This document shows positions 43,762-52,529 of a DNA stretch of 64,000 nt, one piece after another. The DNA lies in NCBI RefSeq assembly GCF_002440635.1, contig NZ_DJUW01000002.1, positions 195,677 through 259,676 of the forward strand. Reading direction: 5' to 3'. The notes under the pieces were generated by a model that was not told where the DNA came from, ran no database searches, and saw nothing but the letters and a program-made list of their open reading frames with translations. The number at the start of each line of letters is the position of its first letter. Within the stretch, counting starts at the first letter, position 1. The position numbers and the translations under genes were made by a program. This DNA comes from Novosphingobium sp. UBA6272. Lineage in GTDB: Bacteria > Pseudomonadota > Alphaproteobacteria > Sphingomonadales > Sphingomonadaceae.

Positions 43762-44418
43762 ATGGAGCTAGTTCCGCCAATCGCGGACGCCGGCCAGACC
43801 GACCGCCGCGCAGGCAAGCGCTACACGCTGATCCTGCGCGCCGCGAAGCTGGTCTGCGAAGCGGGCGAGTTCCTTTGCGTGCTGCGCGACGTTTCAGACA
43901 AGGGCCTCAAGGCGCGGCTGTTCCACGCCATGCCGACCTGCGATGCCTACGAAATCGAGTTTGGCAGCGGCGAACGCTTCGCGGTCGAGCCGATCTGGAA
44001 CCGGGGTCGCGATACGGGATTCCGCTTTGCTGCCGGACCGATCGACGTCCAGGGTCTGCTGGCCGAGGCCGGCCCCTTTCCCAAGCGGAGCATCCGTTTG
44101 CGGATCGCCGAAGAACTGCCGGTGCGGCTGCGCTTCGACAATGGGGAGCTGACCGGCCGGGTGCTCGATATTTCGCAGCACGGCGCGCAGATCGAACTCC
44201 CTGCCGCGCTGCCGATCGGGCAGCGGCTGCGGATCGAAGCGTGCGGCCTGCCGGTCCTTCACGGCCGGGTTCGCTGGCGCCGCGCGGCCCGGCACGGGGT
44301 GGTCTTTCAGGAAGGCTTCCGGCTTGATGAACTCGCGCAGCTGACCGCGGACATGCAGATCGGGTCCGCAAAGCCGCCCGCGCTGGCGCGGAGCGATCCT
44401 AAGGCCGGGCGGCATTAA
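43762..44418 (+). CDS. PilZ-domain protein (probable tandem domains)
   Basis: The 218-residue protein has a PilZ-like beta-barrel over about residues 15-105 (RRAGKRYTLILRAAKLV, VLRDVSDKGLKARL) and a second over about 115-205 (PVRLRFDNGELTGRVLDISQHGAQIEL). The second keeps the RxxxR-less but D/NxSxxG-like block DISQHGAQI. PilZ domains bind cyclic-di-GMP; the second copy here may have lost that ability. ATG at 43762 follows AGGGAG and is preferred to 43741. Confidence 0.8.
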   Translation: MELVPPIADAGQTDRRAGKRYTLILRAAKLVCEAGEFLCVLRDVSDKGLKARLFHAMPTCDAYEIEFGSGERFAVEPIWNRGRDTGFRFAAGPIDVQGLLAEAGPFPKRSIRLRIAEELPVRLRFDNGELTGRVLDISQHGAQIELPAALPIGQRLRIEACGLPVLHGRVRWRRAARHGVVFQEGFRLDELAQLTADMQIGSAKPPALARSDPKAGRH

Positions 44419-44473
44419 CCATCGATTAGGCATTTTCCTTCACTTGTGGCGGAGCACACAGACTGGGGGCAAA

Positions 44474-46081
44474 ATGACGATTTCCGGCTTCTCCGGCGCA
44501 GCGAATTCCGCGCCGAACCGCGAGAAACAGGTCGATGTGGCGATCATCGGGGCGGGGCCGGCCGGGCTGACCGCCGGTTACCTTTTGACCAAGGCCGGAC
44601 TTTCGGTCGCCGTGATCGAGAAAGACGCCACCTACGTCGGCGGGATCAGCCGCACGGTTGAGGTTGATGGCTACCGCTTCGACATCGGCGGGCACCGCTT
44701 CTTCTCGAAGTCGAAGCAGGTCGTCGAGCTGTGGAACGAGATCCTGCCCGACGATTTCATCGAGCGGCCGCGGATGAGCCGGATCTACTACGAGGGCAAA
44801 TTCTATTCCTACCCGCTGCGCGCCTTCGAGGCGCTGTGGAACCTGGGAATCGTGCGCAGCACGCTGTGCATGGTCAGCTTCGCCAAGGCCAAAGTCTTCC
44901 ACAACAAGCAGATCAAGAGCTTCGAAGACTGGACAGTCAACGCCTTCGGCTGGAAGCTCTATTCGATCTTCTTCAAGACCTATACCGAGAAGGTCTGGGG
45001 CATGCCCTGCGACGAGATGAGCGCCGACTGGGCCGCGCAGCGGATAAAGGGTCTGTCGCTGTGGGGTGCGGTGGTCGATGGGCTGAAGCGCAGCCTCGGT
45101 CTCAACAAGGTTCCCAACGACGGGATGCAGACCAAGACCCTGCTCGAAAGCTTCCGCTATCCGCGGCTTGGGCCCGGCATGATGTGGGATGCCGCGCGCG
45201 ACCGGATCGTCGAGAGCGGCAAGGGCGAGGTGCTGATGGGCCACGCGCTCAAGCAGCTGGCCAGCGACGGCCAGGGCGGCTGGCGCATGACCGCGCGCCA
45301 CGATCAGGGTGAGACGGTTATCGCTGCCCGCCACGCGATCAGCTCCGCGCCGATGCGCGAACTCGCCGCGCGGCTGCACCCGCTACCCGCGACCAGCCTT
45401 CAGGCCCGGCAGCTGCGCTATCGCGACTTCCTGACCGTGGCGCTCAAGATCCGCAGCGACGACCTGTTCCCCGACAACTGGATCTATATCCACGATTCGA
45501 AGGTCAAGGTCGGGCGGATCCAGAACTTCCGCTCGTGGTCGCCCGAAATGGTTCCTGAGGAAGGCGTGGCCTGCGTCGGCCTTGAATACTTCTGCTTCGA
45601 AGGTGACGGGCTGTGGTCGATGGCCGATGACGAGCTGATCGCGCTCGCCACCTGCGAACTGGCCCAGCTTGGGCTGGTTTCGGCGGAGCAGGTATTCGGC
45701 GGGGCGGTTGTCCGGCAGGAAAAGGCCTATCCGGTCTATGACGAGGACTACGCCAGCCACGTTGCCGCGATGCGCAGCGAACTGGAGGAGCGTCACCCGA
45801 CGCTGCACCTGGTCGGGCGCAACGGGATGCACCGCTACAACAACCAGGATCACGCGATGATGACCGCGATGCTCACGGTCGAGAACATCTTGGCCGAAGC
45901 CCGCGTCTATGACGTGTGGGCCGTCAACGAGGATGCCGAGTATCACGAGGCTGGAGCCGAGGGCGCCGAGCTCGATCTGGCTGCCCGCCGCGCGCCGAGC
46001 GAGGATCAGGCCGCTGCGCTGACCTCTGTCCGCGACGTGCCCGAACGGATAGTGCCCGAGAAGAAGCGCGACGCGGCCTGA
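44474..46081 (+). CDS. NAD(P)/FAD-dependent oxidoreductase, UDP-galactopyranose mutase/protoporphyrinogen oxidase-like
   Basis: The 535-residue flavoprotein has the dinucleotide-binding start VDVAIIGAGPAGLTAGYLLTKAGL followed by DIGGHRFFSKSK, FKTYTEKVWGMPC and GRNGMHRYNNQDHAM-type blocks. This pattern belongs to a bacterial group often encoded with GtrA and membrane glycosyltransferases. It starts the operon of FAD enzyme, GtrA and GT-C protein. A role in making an unusual sugar or isoprenoid-linked donor is inference. Confidence 0.82.
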   Translation: MTISGFSGAANSAPNREKQVDVAIIGAGPAGLTAGYLLTKAGLSVAVIEKDATYVGGISRTVEVDGYRFDIGGHRFFSKSKQVVELWNEILPDDFIERPRMSRIYYEGKFYSYPLRAFEALWNLGIVRSTLCMVSFAKAKVFHNKQIKSFEDWTVNAFGWKLYSIFFKTYTEKVWGMPCDEMSADWAAQRIKGLSLWGAVVDGLKRSLGLNKVPNDGMQTKTLLESFRYPRLGPGMMWDAARDRIVESGKGEVLMGHALKQLASDGQGGWRMTARHDQGETVIAARHAISSAPMRELAARLHPLPATSLQARQLRYRDFLTVALKIRSDDLFPDNWIYIHDSKVKVGRIQNFRSWSPEMVPEEGVACVGLEYFCFEGDGLWSMADDELIALATCELAQLGLVSAEQVFGGAVVRQEKAYPVYDEDYASHVAAMRSELEERHPTLHLVGRNGMHRYNNQDHAMMTAMLTVENILAEARVYDVWAVNEDAEYHEAGAEGAELDLAARRAPSEDQAAALTSVRDVPERIVPEKKRDAA

Positions 46082-46082
46082 C

Positions 46083-46493
46083 ATGCTGCTGCGCCGCGCC
46101 TTCGATATCGTGTTCCTGCGCTACATTGCTGCCAGCGCGCTGGCGCTGGGTATCGACATGGGCACTTTCCTTGCGCTTCTGACGCTCGGCCTGGCTGCGG
46201 CCCCCGCTGCGGCGCTGGGCTATGGCCTCGGCATCATTGCTCACTGGCTTGCCTCCAGCCGCGCGGTCTTCGCGCGCGGGGTGGCCGAGCGCGGACCCGA
46301 GCGGCACCGGCAGAAGGCCTTGTTCGTTGGCTCGGCGCTGGCTGGTTTGGCACTGACCACCGCAATCGTCGGGGCGGGCAGCGCGTTCGGGCTCGATCCG
46401 CGCCTTGCCAAGCTTGTGGCGATCGGCGCCAGCTTTTCCCTCACCTGGCTGCTGCGCGAACGGGTAGTCTTCCGCCCGGCCGGGGCGACCTGA
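46083..46493 (+). CDS. GtrA-like flippase-type membrane protein
   Basis: The 136-residue protein has four predicted membrane helices and GtrA-type segments (FLRYIAASALALGIDMGTFL, YGLGIIAHWLASSRAVF). GtrA proteins are thought to flip undecaprenyl- or polyprenyl-linked sugars across the inner membrane for O-antigen or teichoic acid glycosylation. It starts one base after the oxidoreductase stop and shares a base with the following gene, which implies tight coupling. Confidence 0.88.
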   Translation: MLLRRAFDIVFLRYIAASALALGIDMGTFLALLTLGLAAAPAAALGYGLGIIAHWLASSRAVFARGVAERGPERHRQKALFVGSALAGLALTTAIVGAGSAFGLDPRLAKLVAIGASFSLTWLLRERVVFRPAGAT

Positions 46494-48304
46494 TGCTCAG
46501 CGAACGTCGCCGCCCTGCCTTCACGGCCGATCTGCTGCTGCGGGTCGGCCTTGTCTGGTTGCTGGTTGCGGTGATTTTCGTAGCGGTCAAATGGCCGGCC
46601 ATCGCCGCGCTGCAATTGCCCGATGCGGATGATACCTTGCGGCTGGTCCAGCTGCGCGATCTGATCGCCGGACAGGGCTGGTTCGATCTTCACCAGTACC
46701 GGATCGACCCGGCCAATGGCGGCGTGCTGATGCACTGGTCAAGGCTGGTCGATGTGCCCTTGTGGCTGGTGCAATCCGCGCTGAGCCCACTGCTTGGACC
46801 AGCCCTGGCCGAGCGCGCCACGCTGGTGATCGTCCCGCTGATCACGCTGGCTGCCGCGTTGCTGCTGGTCGGCCGCCTCGCCTGGCGCCTGCTCGGCGAG
46901 GAAACGGTGTTCTGGGCCTGCCTGGTCTTTGTGCTGTCCTCGGCGGTCGCCGGGCAGATCCAGCCGCTGCGGATCGATCATCACGGCTGGCAGATCGTCT
47001 GCCTGCTCGCCGCGCTCAACGGCCTTGCCGCGCGAAGCGAGCGGACCGGCGGACGGATCGCCGGGATCGCGCTTGGTCTCGGCATGACGATCAGCCTGGA
47101 GCTGCTGCCGGTGGCGGCGCTGTTCGGTGCGGTCCTTGCCCTGCGCTGGATCCGCGATCCAAAGGCCAAGGCGCTGTGCCTGCATTTCCTTCGCGCGCTG
47201 GCGCTGACCGGGATTGCCGCCTTTGCCGCGACGCGGGGCTGGGTCGATCTGGCCAATCATTGCGACACGCTTTCGCCCGCCTACCTGGCCGGGCTCTCTG
47301 TAGCGGCCTTTGGCATGACCTTGCTGTCGCTGGCCGGGAATGTTCCGCGCCCGGTGCTGGTGCTGGGCATGGGCGCCTGCGCCGCTGCCGCGCTCGCCGC
47401 CGTGCTGGCACTGGCCCCGCAGTGTTCGTCGGGGCCGTTCGTCGCGCTTGATCCGCTGGTCCAGCAGTACTGGTACGCCAATATTCGCGAAGGCATGCCG
47501 GTCTGGCGGCAGGACTTTGCGGTGATGCTCAAGCTGATGATCCCGCCGCTGGCCGGGCTGTGGGCCGCGCTGCTGCTGTGGCAGCGCAGCGCGGGCTGGC
47601 TGGCGCGGTTCTGGGGAGAATATGCCCTGATCGCCATCGGCACGCTGCTGCTGGCGCTGCTGGTCAGCCGCTCGGCCGCCTTTGCCGCGGCGCTTGGCGC
47701 GGTGCCGCTCGGCTGGATGCTGCGCGACTGGCGGCGCAGGGTGCAGAACCTGCCGCGTCCGGGGCGGCGGATCGCCGTACTCGCCGCTTCCGCCTTGATC
47801 CTGATTCCCGACCTGCCGCTCGCCGCAGCTCGGTTGGTCACCCCGGCGCGGGCTGCGGCCAGCGGGTCGGCGCAGCAGGTCTGCGACATTTCCGCCGCCG
47901 CGCCGATGCTGGGCAAGCTCGCTCCGGCGACGATCTTTGCCCCGATAGACAACGGGCCGATGCTGCTGCTGCAAAGCCGCCACAGCGTGGTCGCTACCGC
48001 GCATCACCGCGCCGCCACCGCGCTGCACGACACGATCGCGGCGTTCCTCGCCGAACCAGTCACGGCCGAGGCGATCGTACGCCGTCACGGCGCGCGTTAT
48101 GTCGCGATCTGTCCGGGCCTGGCCGAGGCGGCAATCTACCGCCAGGCTGCGCCGCAGGGATTTATGGCCGGGCTGATGATGAACGAAGCGCCAGCCTGGC
48201 TGGCCCCTGTGGCCATGCCACAGTCCAGCGGACTGATGCTGTGGGAAGTGCTGCCGCCGGTTCAGGCCGGGACGAAGACCAGCGCGTCGCCGTTCATGCA
48301 GTAG
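46493..48304 (+). CDS. GT-C-type membrane glycosyltransferase-like protein
   Basis: The 603-residue protein has about 11 membrane helices and STT3/PMT-like features: an Asp-rich loop DADDTLRLVQLRDLIAGQ just after the first helix, and a luminal DHHGWQIVCL motif. This is the layout of GT-C polyprenyl-sugar glycosyltransferases, including oligosaccharyltransferase-like enzymes. It completes the FAD enzyme/GtrA operon, suggesting transfer of a polyprenyl-bound sugar. The last 43 bases overlap msrB on the opposite strand. Confidence 0.82.
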   Translation: MLSERRRPAFTADLLLRVGLVWLLVAVIFVAVKWPAIAALQLPDADDTLRLVQLRDLIAGQGWFDLHQYRIDPANGGVLMHWSRLVDVPLWLVQSALSPLLGPALAERATLVIVPLITLAAALLLVGRLAWRLLGEETVFWACLVFVLSSAVAGQIQPLRIDHHGWQIVCLLAALNGLAARSERTGGRIAGIALGLGMTISLELLPVAALFGAVLALRWIRDPKAKALCLHFLRALALTGIAAFAATRGWVDLANHCDTLSPAYLAGLSVAAFGMTLLSLAGNVPRPVLVLGMGACAAAALAAVLALAPQCSSGPFVALDPLVQQYWYANIREGMPVWRQDFAVMLKLMIPPLAGLWAALLLWQRSAGWLARFWGEYALIAIGTLLLALLVSRSAAFAAALGAVPLGWMLRDWRRRVQNLPRPGRRIAVLAASALILIPDLPLAAARLVTPARAAASGSAQQVCDISAAAPMLGKLAPATIFAPIDNGPMLLLQSRHSVVATAHHRAATALHDTIAAFLAEPVTAEAIVRRHGARYVAICPGLAEAAIYRQAAPQGFMAGLMMNEAPAWLAPVAMPQSSGLMLWEVLPPVQAGTKTSASPFMQ

Positions 48305-48756
48305 CGCTTGCCGGTGGGCTTGGGCCCGTCATTGAAGACATGGCCCAGATGTCCCCCGCAGCGGGCGCAGTGCACTTCGGTGCGGGGATAGCCGGTCTCG
48401 AAATCGACCGAAGTCTTGGTCGCCTTGGGCAGGACCTGCCAGAAGCTGGGCCAGCCGGTGCCGCTCTCATACTTGGTGCTGCTGGAATAGAGCGGATTGG
48501 CGCAGCCCGCGCAGGCGAAGGTGCCGCGCCGCTTTTCCTTCAGCAGCGGTGAGGTTCCGGGCACTTCGGTGCCCTTTTTGCGCAGGATCGCATATTGCTC
48601 GGCGGTCAGCCGCTTGCGCCATTCGGCATCGCTGAACGATACCGGATAAGCCTTGGCCTCGGCGCTCGATCCGCAGGCGGCGAGCACCGGAAAGGCGGCC
48701 GAGAGGCCCAGCCAGCCCAGCAGGCGGCGGCGCGATGTGGGGGTGATCTGGTTCAT
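48262..48756 (-). CDS. msrB: Peptide-methionine (R)-S-oxide reductase, exported
   Basis: The 164-residue precursor has a twin-arginine-like start (SRRRLLGWLGLSAA) and a lipobox-like AACG, then the MsrB domain: zinc CxxC pairs in CAGCAN and HCARCGGHLGH, substrate segment ESGTGWPSFW, and the catalytic Cys in KRYCMN. It reduces methionine-R-sulfoxide in envelope proteins. Its 3-prime end overlaps the GT-C gene tail to tail. Confidence 0.94.
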   Translation of the reverse strand: MNQITPTSRRRLLGWLGLSAAFPVLAACGSSAEAKAYPVSFSDAEWRKRLTAEQYAILRKKGTEVPGTSPLLKEKRRGTFACAGCANPLYSSSTKYESGTGWPSFWQVLPKATKTSVDFETGYPRTEVHCARCGGHLGHVFNDGPKPTGKRYCMNGDALVFVPA

Positions 48757-48795
48757 AGGTACGGCCTTTCGACTCTGCTATACCCAGTACGTGGC

Positions 48796-48813
48796 GAAAC
48801 CCGGAAAGGTTTC
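48796..48813 (-). terminator. Possible terminator hairpin of the P450 gene
   Basis: A 6-bp perfect stem (GAAACC / GGTTTC) with a 6-nt loop, just downstream of the P450 stop on the minus strand. The T-run is weak. Confidence 0.35.
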
Positions 48814-48823
48814 ACCGCGATGG

Positions 48824-50158
48824 TCAGAACTTTTCCAGGGTCACGTCCATCCGGCGGAACCCGTGGACGAAGTTGGCGCGGACCCGCTCGACCTTGCCGG
48901 TCACGTTCACCCGCATCCGGCGCTTGTGCATTTCCTCCATCAGGATCTTGAGCTGCAGTTCGGCCAGCCGTGCGCCCACGCAGCGGTGGATGCCATAGCC
49001 GAACGAAAGGTGGCGGCGGGCATTCTCGCGGTTCAGGATCACGCGGTCGGCGTCGTCGAACACTTCTTCATCGCGGTTGGCCGAGATGTACCACAGGATC
49101 AGCTTGTCGCCCTTCTTGATCTGGTGGCCGAACAGCTCGGTATCGGCGGTGGCGCTGCGGCGCATGTGGGCCAGCGGGGTCTGGAAACGGATGATTTCCT
49201 GGACCGCGTTGGGGATCACCGAAGGATCGCTTTCGAACAGCGCGCGCTGATCGGGGAAGCTGTGCAGGCCGTGGATGATGCCCGACATGGTGTTGCGGGT
49301 AGTATCGTTGCCGCCCACGATCAGCAGGATCAGGTTGCCCATGAAGGTCTGCGGGCTCATGTCCTTCATCGCGTCCGAATGGACCATCATCGAGATCAGG
49401 TCGCGCTGGGGCGGCTTTCCCATCCGGTCGATCCACAACGTCTTGAAGTACTGCGCCATCTCCTGGAAGATTTCCCAGCGGGTTTCAGTGAGTCCACGCG
49501 CAAAGCTTAGCTCGACATCACCGGCCCAGTCGGACCAAAAGGTCAGCAGGCGGCGGTCTTCCCAGGGGAAACCGAACAGGATCGCCAGCATGCCGGTGGT
49601 CAGTTCGACCGAAACCTTGTCGACCCAGTCGAACTCCTCGCCGAACGGCAGGGTGTCGAGCGTCGCGGCGGTCCGCTCGCGAACCTCGGAGGCAAATTTC
49701 TCGATCTCGCCGGGGGTGAAGGCCGGGGCAACGGTGCGGCGCTGTCCGGTATGTTCTGGGCGGTCCATCGCGATGAACATCGGCAGGCGGCGCTCGGCCA
49801 GCTGCTCGGGCGTAACGTCTGCCGGCGGCTCGGTGATGGTGATGCCGCCATATTGCCAGGAGGAGGAGAACAGCTCGGGCAGCGCTTCGACATGCTGGAT
49901 CGCCTTCGATGTGGTCACGTTCCAGTAAGCGCCATAGGGCGATTCGGGCACGTAGTTGACCGGCTCCTTGGCGCGCATCTCGGCAAAGATCGGCTGCCAG
50001 CGGTCCTCGACATAGATGTCGCTGCGCGAGACGTCCCAGGGATGGCTGTGGACCGGCAATTCCTGCCCGTGTTCCTTCAGCCAGGCTTCGAATGCCTCGG
50101 TCGCGGTCGGCGAAGTCCGGTAGACGAACTTCTCGGGGGCTGCTGCCAGGGTTGCCAT
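48824..50158 (-). CDS. Cytochrome P450, CYP153-like
   Basis: The 444-residue soluble P450 has I-helix LIVGGNDTTRNTMSG, heme-binding HLSFGYGIHRCVGARLAE with axial Cys393, and helix-K region around EIIRFQTP. The GGNDTTRN and FGxGIHRCxG motifs resemble the CYP153 group, whose members hydroxylate alkane or fatty acid chain ends. No ferredoxin or ferredoxin reductase gene lies nearby, so redox partners would come from elsewhere. The family name is a best guess by motif. Confidence 0.92.
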   Translation of the reverse strand: MATLAAAPEKFVYRTSPTATEAFEAWLKEHGQELPVHSHPWDVSRSDIYVEDRWQPIFAEMRAKEPVNYVPESPYGAYWNVTTSKAIQHVEALPELFSSSWQYGGITITEPPADVTPEQLAERRLPMFIAMDRPEHTGQRRTVAPAFTPGEIEKFASEVRERTAATLDTLPFGEEFDWVDKVSVELTTGMLAILFGFPWEDRRLLTFWSDWAGDVELSFARGLTETRWEIFQEMAQYFKTLWIDRMGKPPQRDLISMMVHSDAMKDMSPQTFMGNLILLIVGGNDTTRNTMSGIIHGLHSFPDQRALFESDPSVIPNAVQEIIRFQTPLAHMRRSATADTELFGHQIKKGDKLILWYISANRDEEVFDDADRVILNRENARRHLSFGYGIHRCVGARLAELQLKILMEEMHKRRMRVNVTGKVERVRANFVHGFRRMDVTLEKF

Positions 50159-50266
50159 CTTTGTCTCTCCACTGCCCGCATCTGCAAATGCGTTGCGCGG
50201 AGAGACTTATCCCGCTCAACTTACCGAAATGTCAATAGTGGCTCGGCGAACCGCCTGAAATGCCTG

Positions 50267-51499
50267 TCAGGCGGGCGCGCGGCGAAACAGGCTCCGTTTG
50301 GTGGCTCCTGCCGGGCCGCTTTGCATGACCCGCTTCTTGAACATCGCTGCGCCGCCGCGGACCAGCACGGCGACGCATAGCCCCTGCCAGGCGATCGCCG
50401 CCGCGTGCAGCCACAAGCCTTCATGCTGCGCAGCCCGGGCCAGCATGGTAAAAGGTGAAGAGAACGGCACGATCATCGCGGCCTTTTCAACCCAGGTTCC
50501 CGGCATGGCCATCGCGAAATTGGCAAAGAAGAAGTTCAGCAGTTGCAGCATGGTGACCGGCATCGACAGGGTCTGCACTTCGCGTACCGTGGTCGCGAGC
50601 GATCCGATCGCCAGGAAGATCGAACCAAGCACCAGATAGCCCATCGCGAAATAGATCACGCCCAGGGCGAAGAAGGCTGGCCAGCCGACCGCAGGTGCGG
50701 GATAGTCGCTCAATCCGTTGCCGGCGCTGACCCACAAGGATCCGCCGACCAATGCCCAAACCGTGATTCCGACAAAGGAAATCGCCAACATCGCGAAAAG
50801 CTTGCCCAGGAACACCGCATCCATCGGGATTGCGGCGGCCAGCACTTCGATAATCTTGTTGCCCTTTTCCTCGACCAGATTGGACAGCACCATCCCGGCG
50901 AGGATCATCATCAGCATGAACAGCACGGTCTGACCGATCTGCGCGGTTGAGCGCTGGCCCTGCGTCTTGTCCGCAGTCGAGGTGGCAATCCCCGCCAGCG
51001 TCACTTCCGGAAAGTCGGTCGGTCCGCGCTGCAGGGCCTGCGCGGTCAGCAGGGCCACGCGGCCTTGCCAGTCGGCAATGCGCTCTTCGGGGCCGGTCAG
51101 GACCGGTTTCTCAAGCGTCCCGCTGACGATCGCGGCCAGGTTGGCGCGGTTGGACTTCATTGCGATCAGCGGGTCGAAGGCTTCGCCTGGCTGAAGCTTG
51201 CGGACCACGACCAGAGTTGGCATCGCCGGACCGAGCCGTGGGGCCAGCACCTGCTGGGCGCGGACCAGGGCATCGGCATCGGCGGCGTTCATCGCCACGC
51301 CCAGTTCGGGGCGGCTGGCGTTCTGCCGGACCTGCTGGCCGACTCCGCCGGCCACATACATCAGCGCCATCATGAACAGTGGTCCCAGCAGGAAGAAGAT
51401 AAAGCTGCGGGAAAACAGGATCGCGGTGAAATCGCGCCGGGCGACAACGAGGGCCGCAGCAAGCGTCGAGAGCCGGCCGGTGTGAGACTGTTCGCTCAC
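50267..51499 (-). CDS. ABC-2 type exporter permease (NatB-like)
   Basis: The 410-residue protein has an N-terminal membrane helix, a periplasmic segment and five further C-terminal helices (FMLMMILAGMVLSNLVEEKGNK, LFAMLAISFVGITVWALVGG). This is the ABC-2 permease pattern of sodium or drug exporters (NatB/YhaP-like). It follows the ATPase gene with ATGA-type overlap (51496-51499), so both form one transporter. Confidence 0.88.
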   Translation of the reverse strand: MSEQSHTGRLSTLAAALVVARRDFTAILFSRSFIFFLLGPLFMMALMYVAGGVGQQVRQNASRPELGVAMNAADADALVRAQQVLAPRLGPAMPTLVVVRKLQPGEAFDPLIAMKSNRANLAAIVSGTLEKPVLTGPEERIADWQGRVALLTAQALQRGPTDFPEVTLAGIATSTADKTQGQRSTAQIGQTVLFMLMMILAGMVLSNLVEEKGNKIIEVLAAAIPMDAVFLGKLFAMLAISFVGITVWALVGGSLWVSAGNGLSDYPAPAVGWPAFFALGVIYFAMGYLVLGSIFLAIGSLATTVREVQTLSMPVTMLQLLNFFFANFAMAMPGTWVEKAAMIVPFSSPFTMLARAAQHEGLWLHAAAIAWQGLCVAVLVRGGAAMFKKRVMQSGPAGATKRSLFRRAPA

Positions 51500-52485
51500 C
51501 GGCGGAACTCCTCTTTCTCTTCCTCAAGCGCCCGTGCCGCTGCCTCGCCGGCAATTGCCACGAAGGCATCATGCAGCCCGGCCCGCTCGATCGACAGCGA
51601 GAGGATCCCCGCCTCGCCCTCGATCAGGGCCCGCAGCAACGGTTCGATCCCGGTTTCAGGCAGGCTGAAATACCAGAAGCTCCCTTCGTGCCGGGCATCG
51701 GCCGGCAGGGCGCCGCGCCAGGGGCCGTCACCAACCCGGGTTTCGAGGCGGACCTGCGGACGGATTCGGTCGCGGGCCACATCGACCGGACCAGCGAAGG
51801 GTACCTTGCCCCCGGCGATGATCGCCACCGCGTCACACAGCCGTTCGGCATGGGCGATGACGTGGGTCGAGAAGATTACGGTCGTGCCCTTTTCGGCCAG
51901 CGTGCGGATCATCCGTTCGAGCTTGCCCTGGTTGAGCGCGTCGAGGCCCGAGAACGGCTCGTCGAACACCACCAGCCGGGGATTATGCACCAGGGTCCCA
52001 AGCAGCTGGACCTGCTGGGCCATGCCCTTGGAAAGCTGGCGGATCTGCCGGTCGATCGCATAGCCCAGGCCATGTTCTTCCAGCAGTTCCTTGCCGCGTC
52101 GCCGCCCTTCGGCCAGCGGGAGCCCGCGCAATGCGCCGAGGAAGGCGATCGCCTCGTAAGCTTTCATCGAGGGGTAAAGCCCGCGCTCTTCGGGGAGATA
52201 GCCGACGGTATGAGCCACCTCGTGCGGTCGGTCGGTGCCAAGCAGGCGGCGCACCCCGGCGTCCGGATCGATGATCCCCAGCAGCATTCGCAGCGTGGTG
52301 GTCTTGCCCGCCCCGTTGGGACCAAGGATGCCGTAGATCGCGCCTTCGGGAACCGACAGGTCGACCCCGTCGACCGCGGTGAAGCCGTCGAACCGCTTGA
52401 CCAGACCGCGTGCTTCGATCGCCAGCGGGCGGTCCTGCGCACCGCTTGCATTGCTCGTCATCGGTCCATCGCCTAGCTTCATCAT
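51496..52485 (-). CDS. ABC transporter ATP-binding protein (NatA-like)
   Basis: The 329-residue ATPase has Walker A GPNGAGKTT, signature LSKGMAQQ, Walker B LVVFDEPFSG and an H-loop in IFSTHVIAHAE. A C-terminal extension of about 80 residues precedes the permease gene. ATG at 52485 is used because AAGG lies eight bases upstream; ATG at 52461 is possible. It is divergent from queG. Confidence 0.93.
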   Translation of the reverse strand: MMKLGDGPMTSNASGAQDRPLAIEARGLVKRFDGFTAVDGVDLSVPEGAIYGILGPNGAGKTTTLRMLLGIIDPDAGVRRLLGTDRPHEVAHTVGYLPEERGLYPSMKAYEAIAFLGALRGLPLAEGRRRGKELLEEHGLGYAIDRQIRQLSKGMAQQVQLLGTLVHNPRLVVFDEPFSGLDALNQGKLERMIRTLAEKGTTVIFSTHVIAHAERLCDAVAIIAGGKVPFAGPVDVARDRIRPQVRLETRVGDGPWRGALPADARHEGSFWYFSLPETGIEPLLRALIEGEAGILSLSIERAGLHDAFVAIAGEAAARALEEEKEEFRR

Positions 52486-52529
52486 CCGCGTGCCTTATGG
52501 AGCGCTTGTGAACAGGAGCAACAGGAAGT

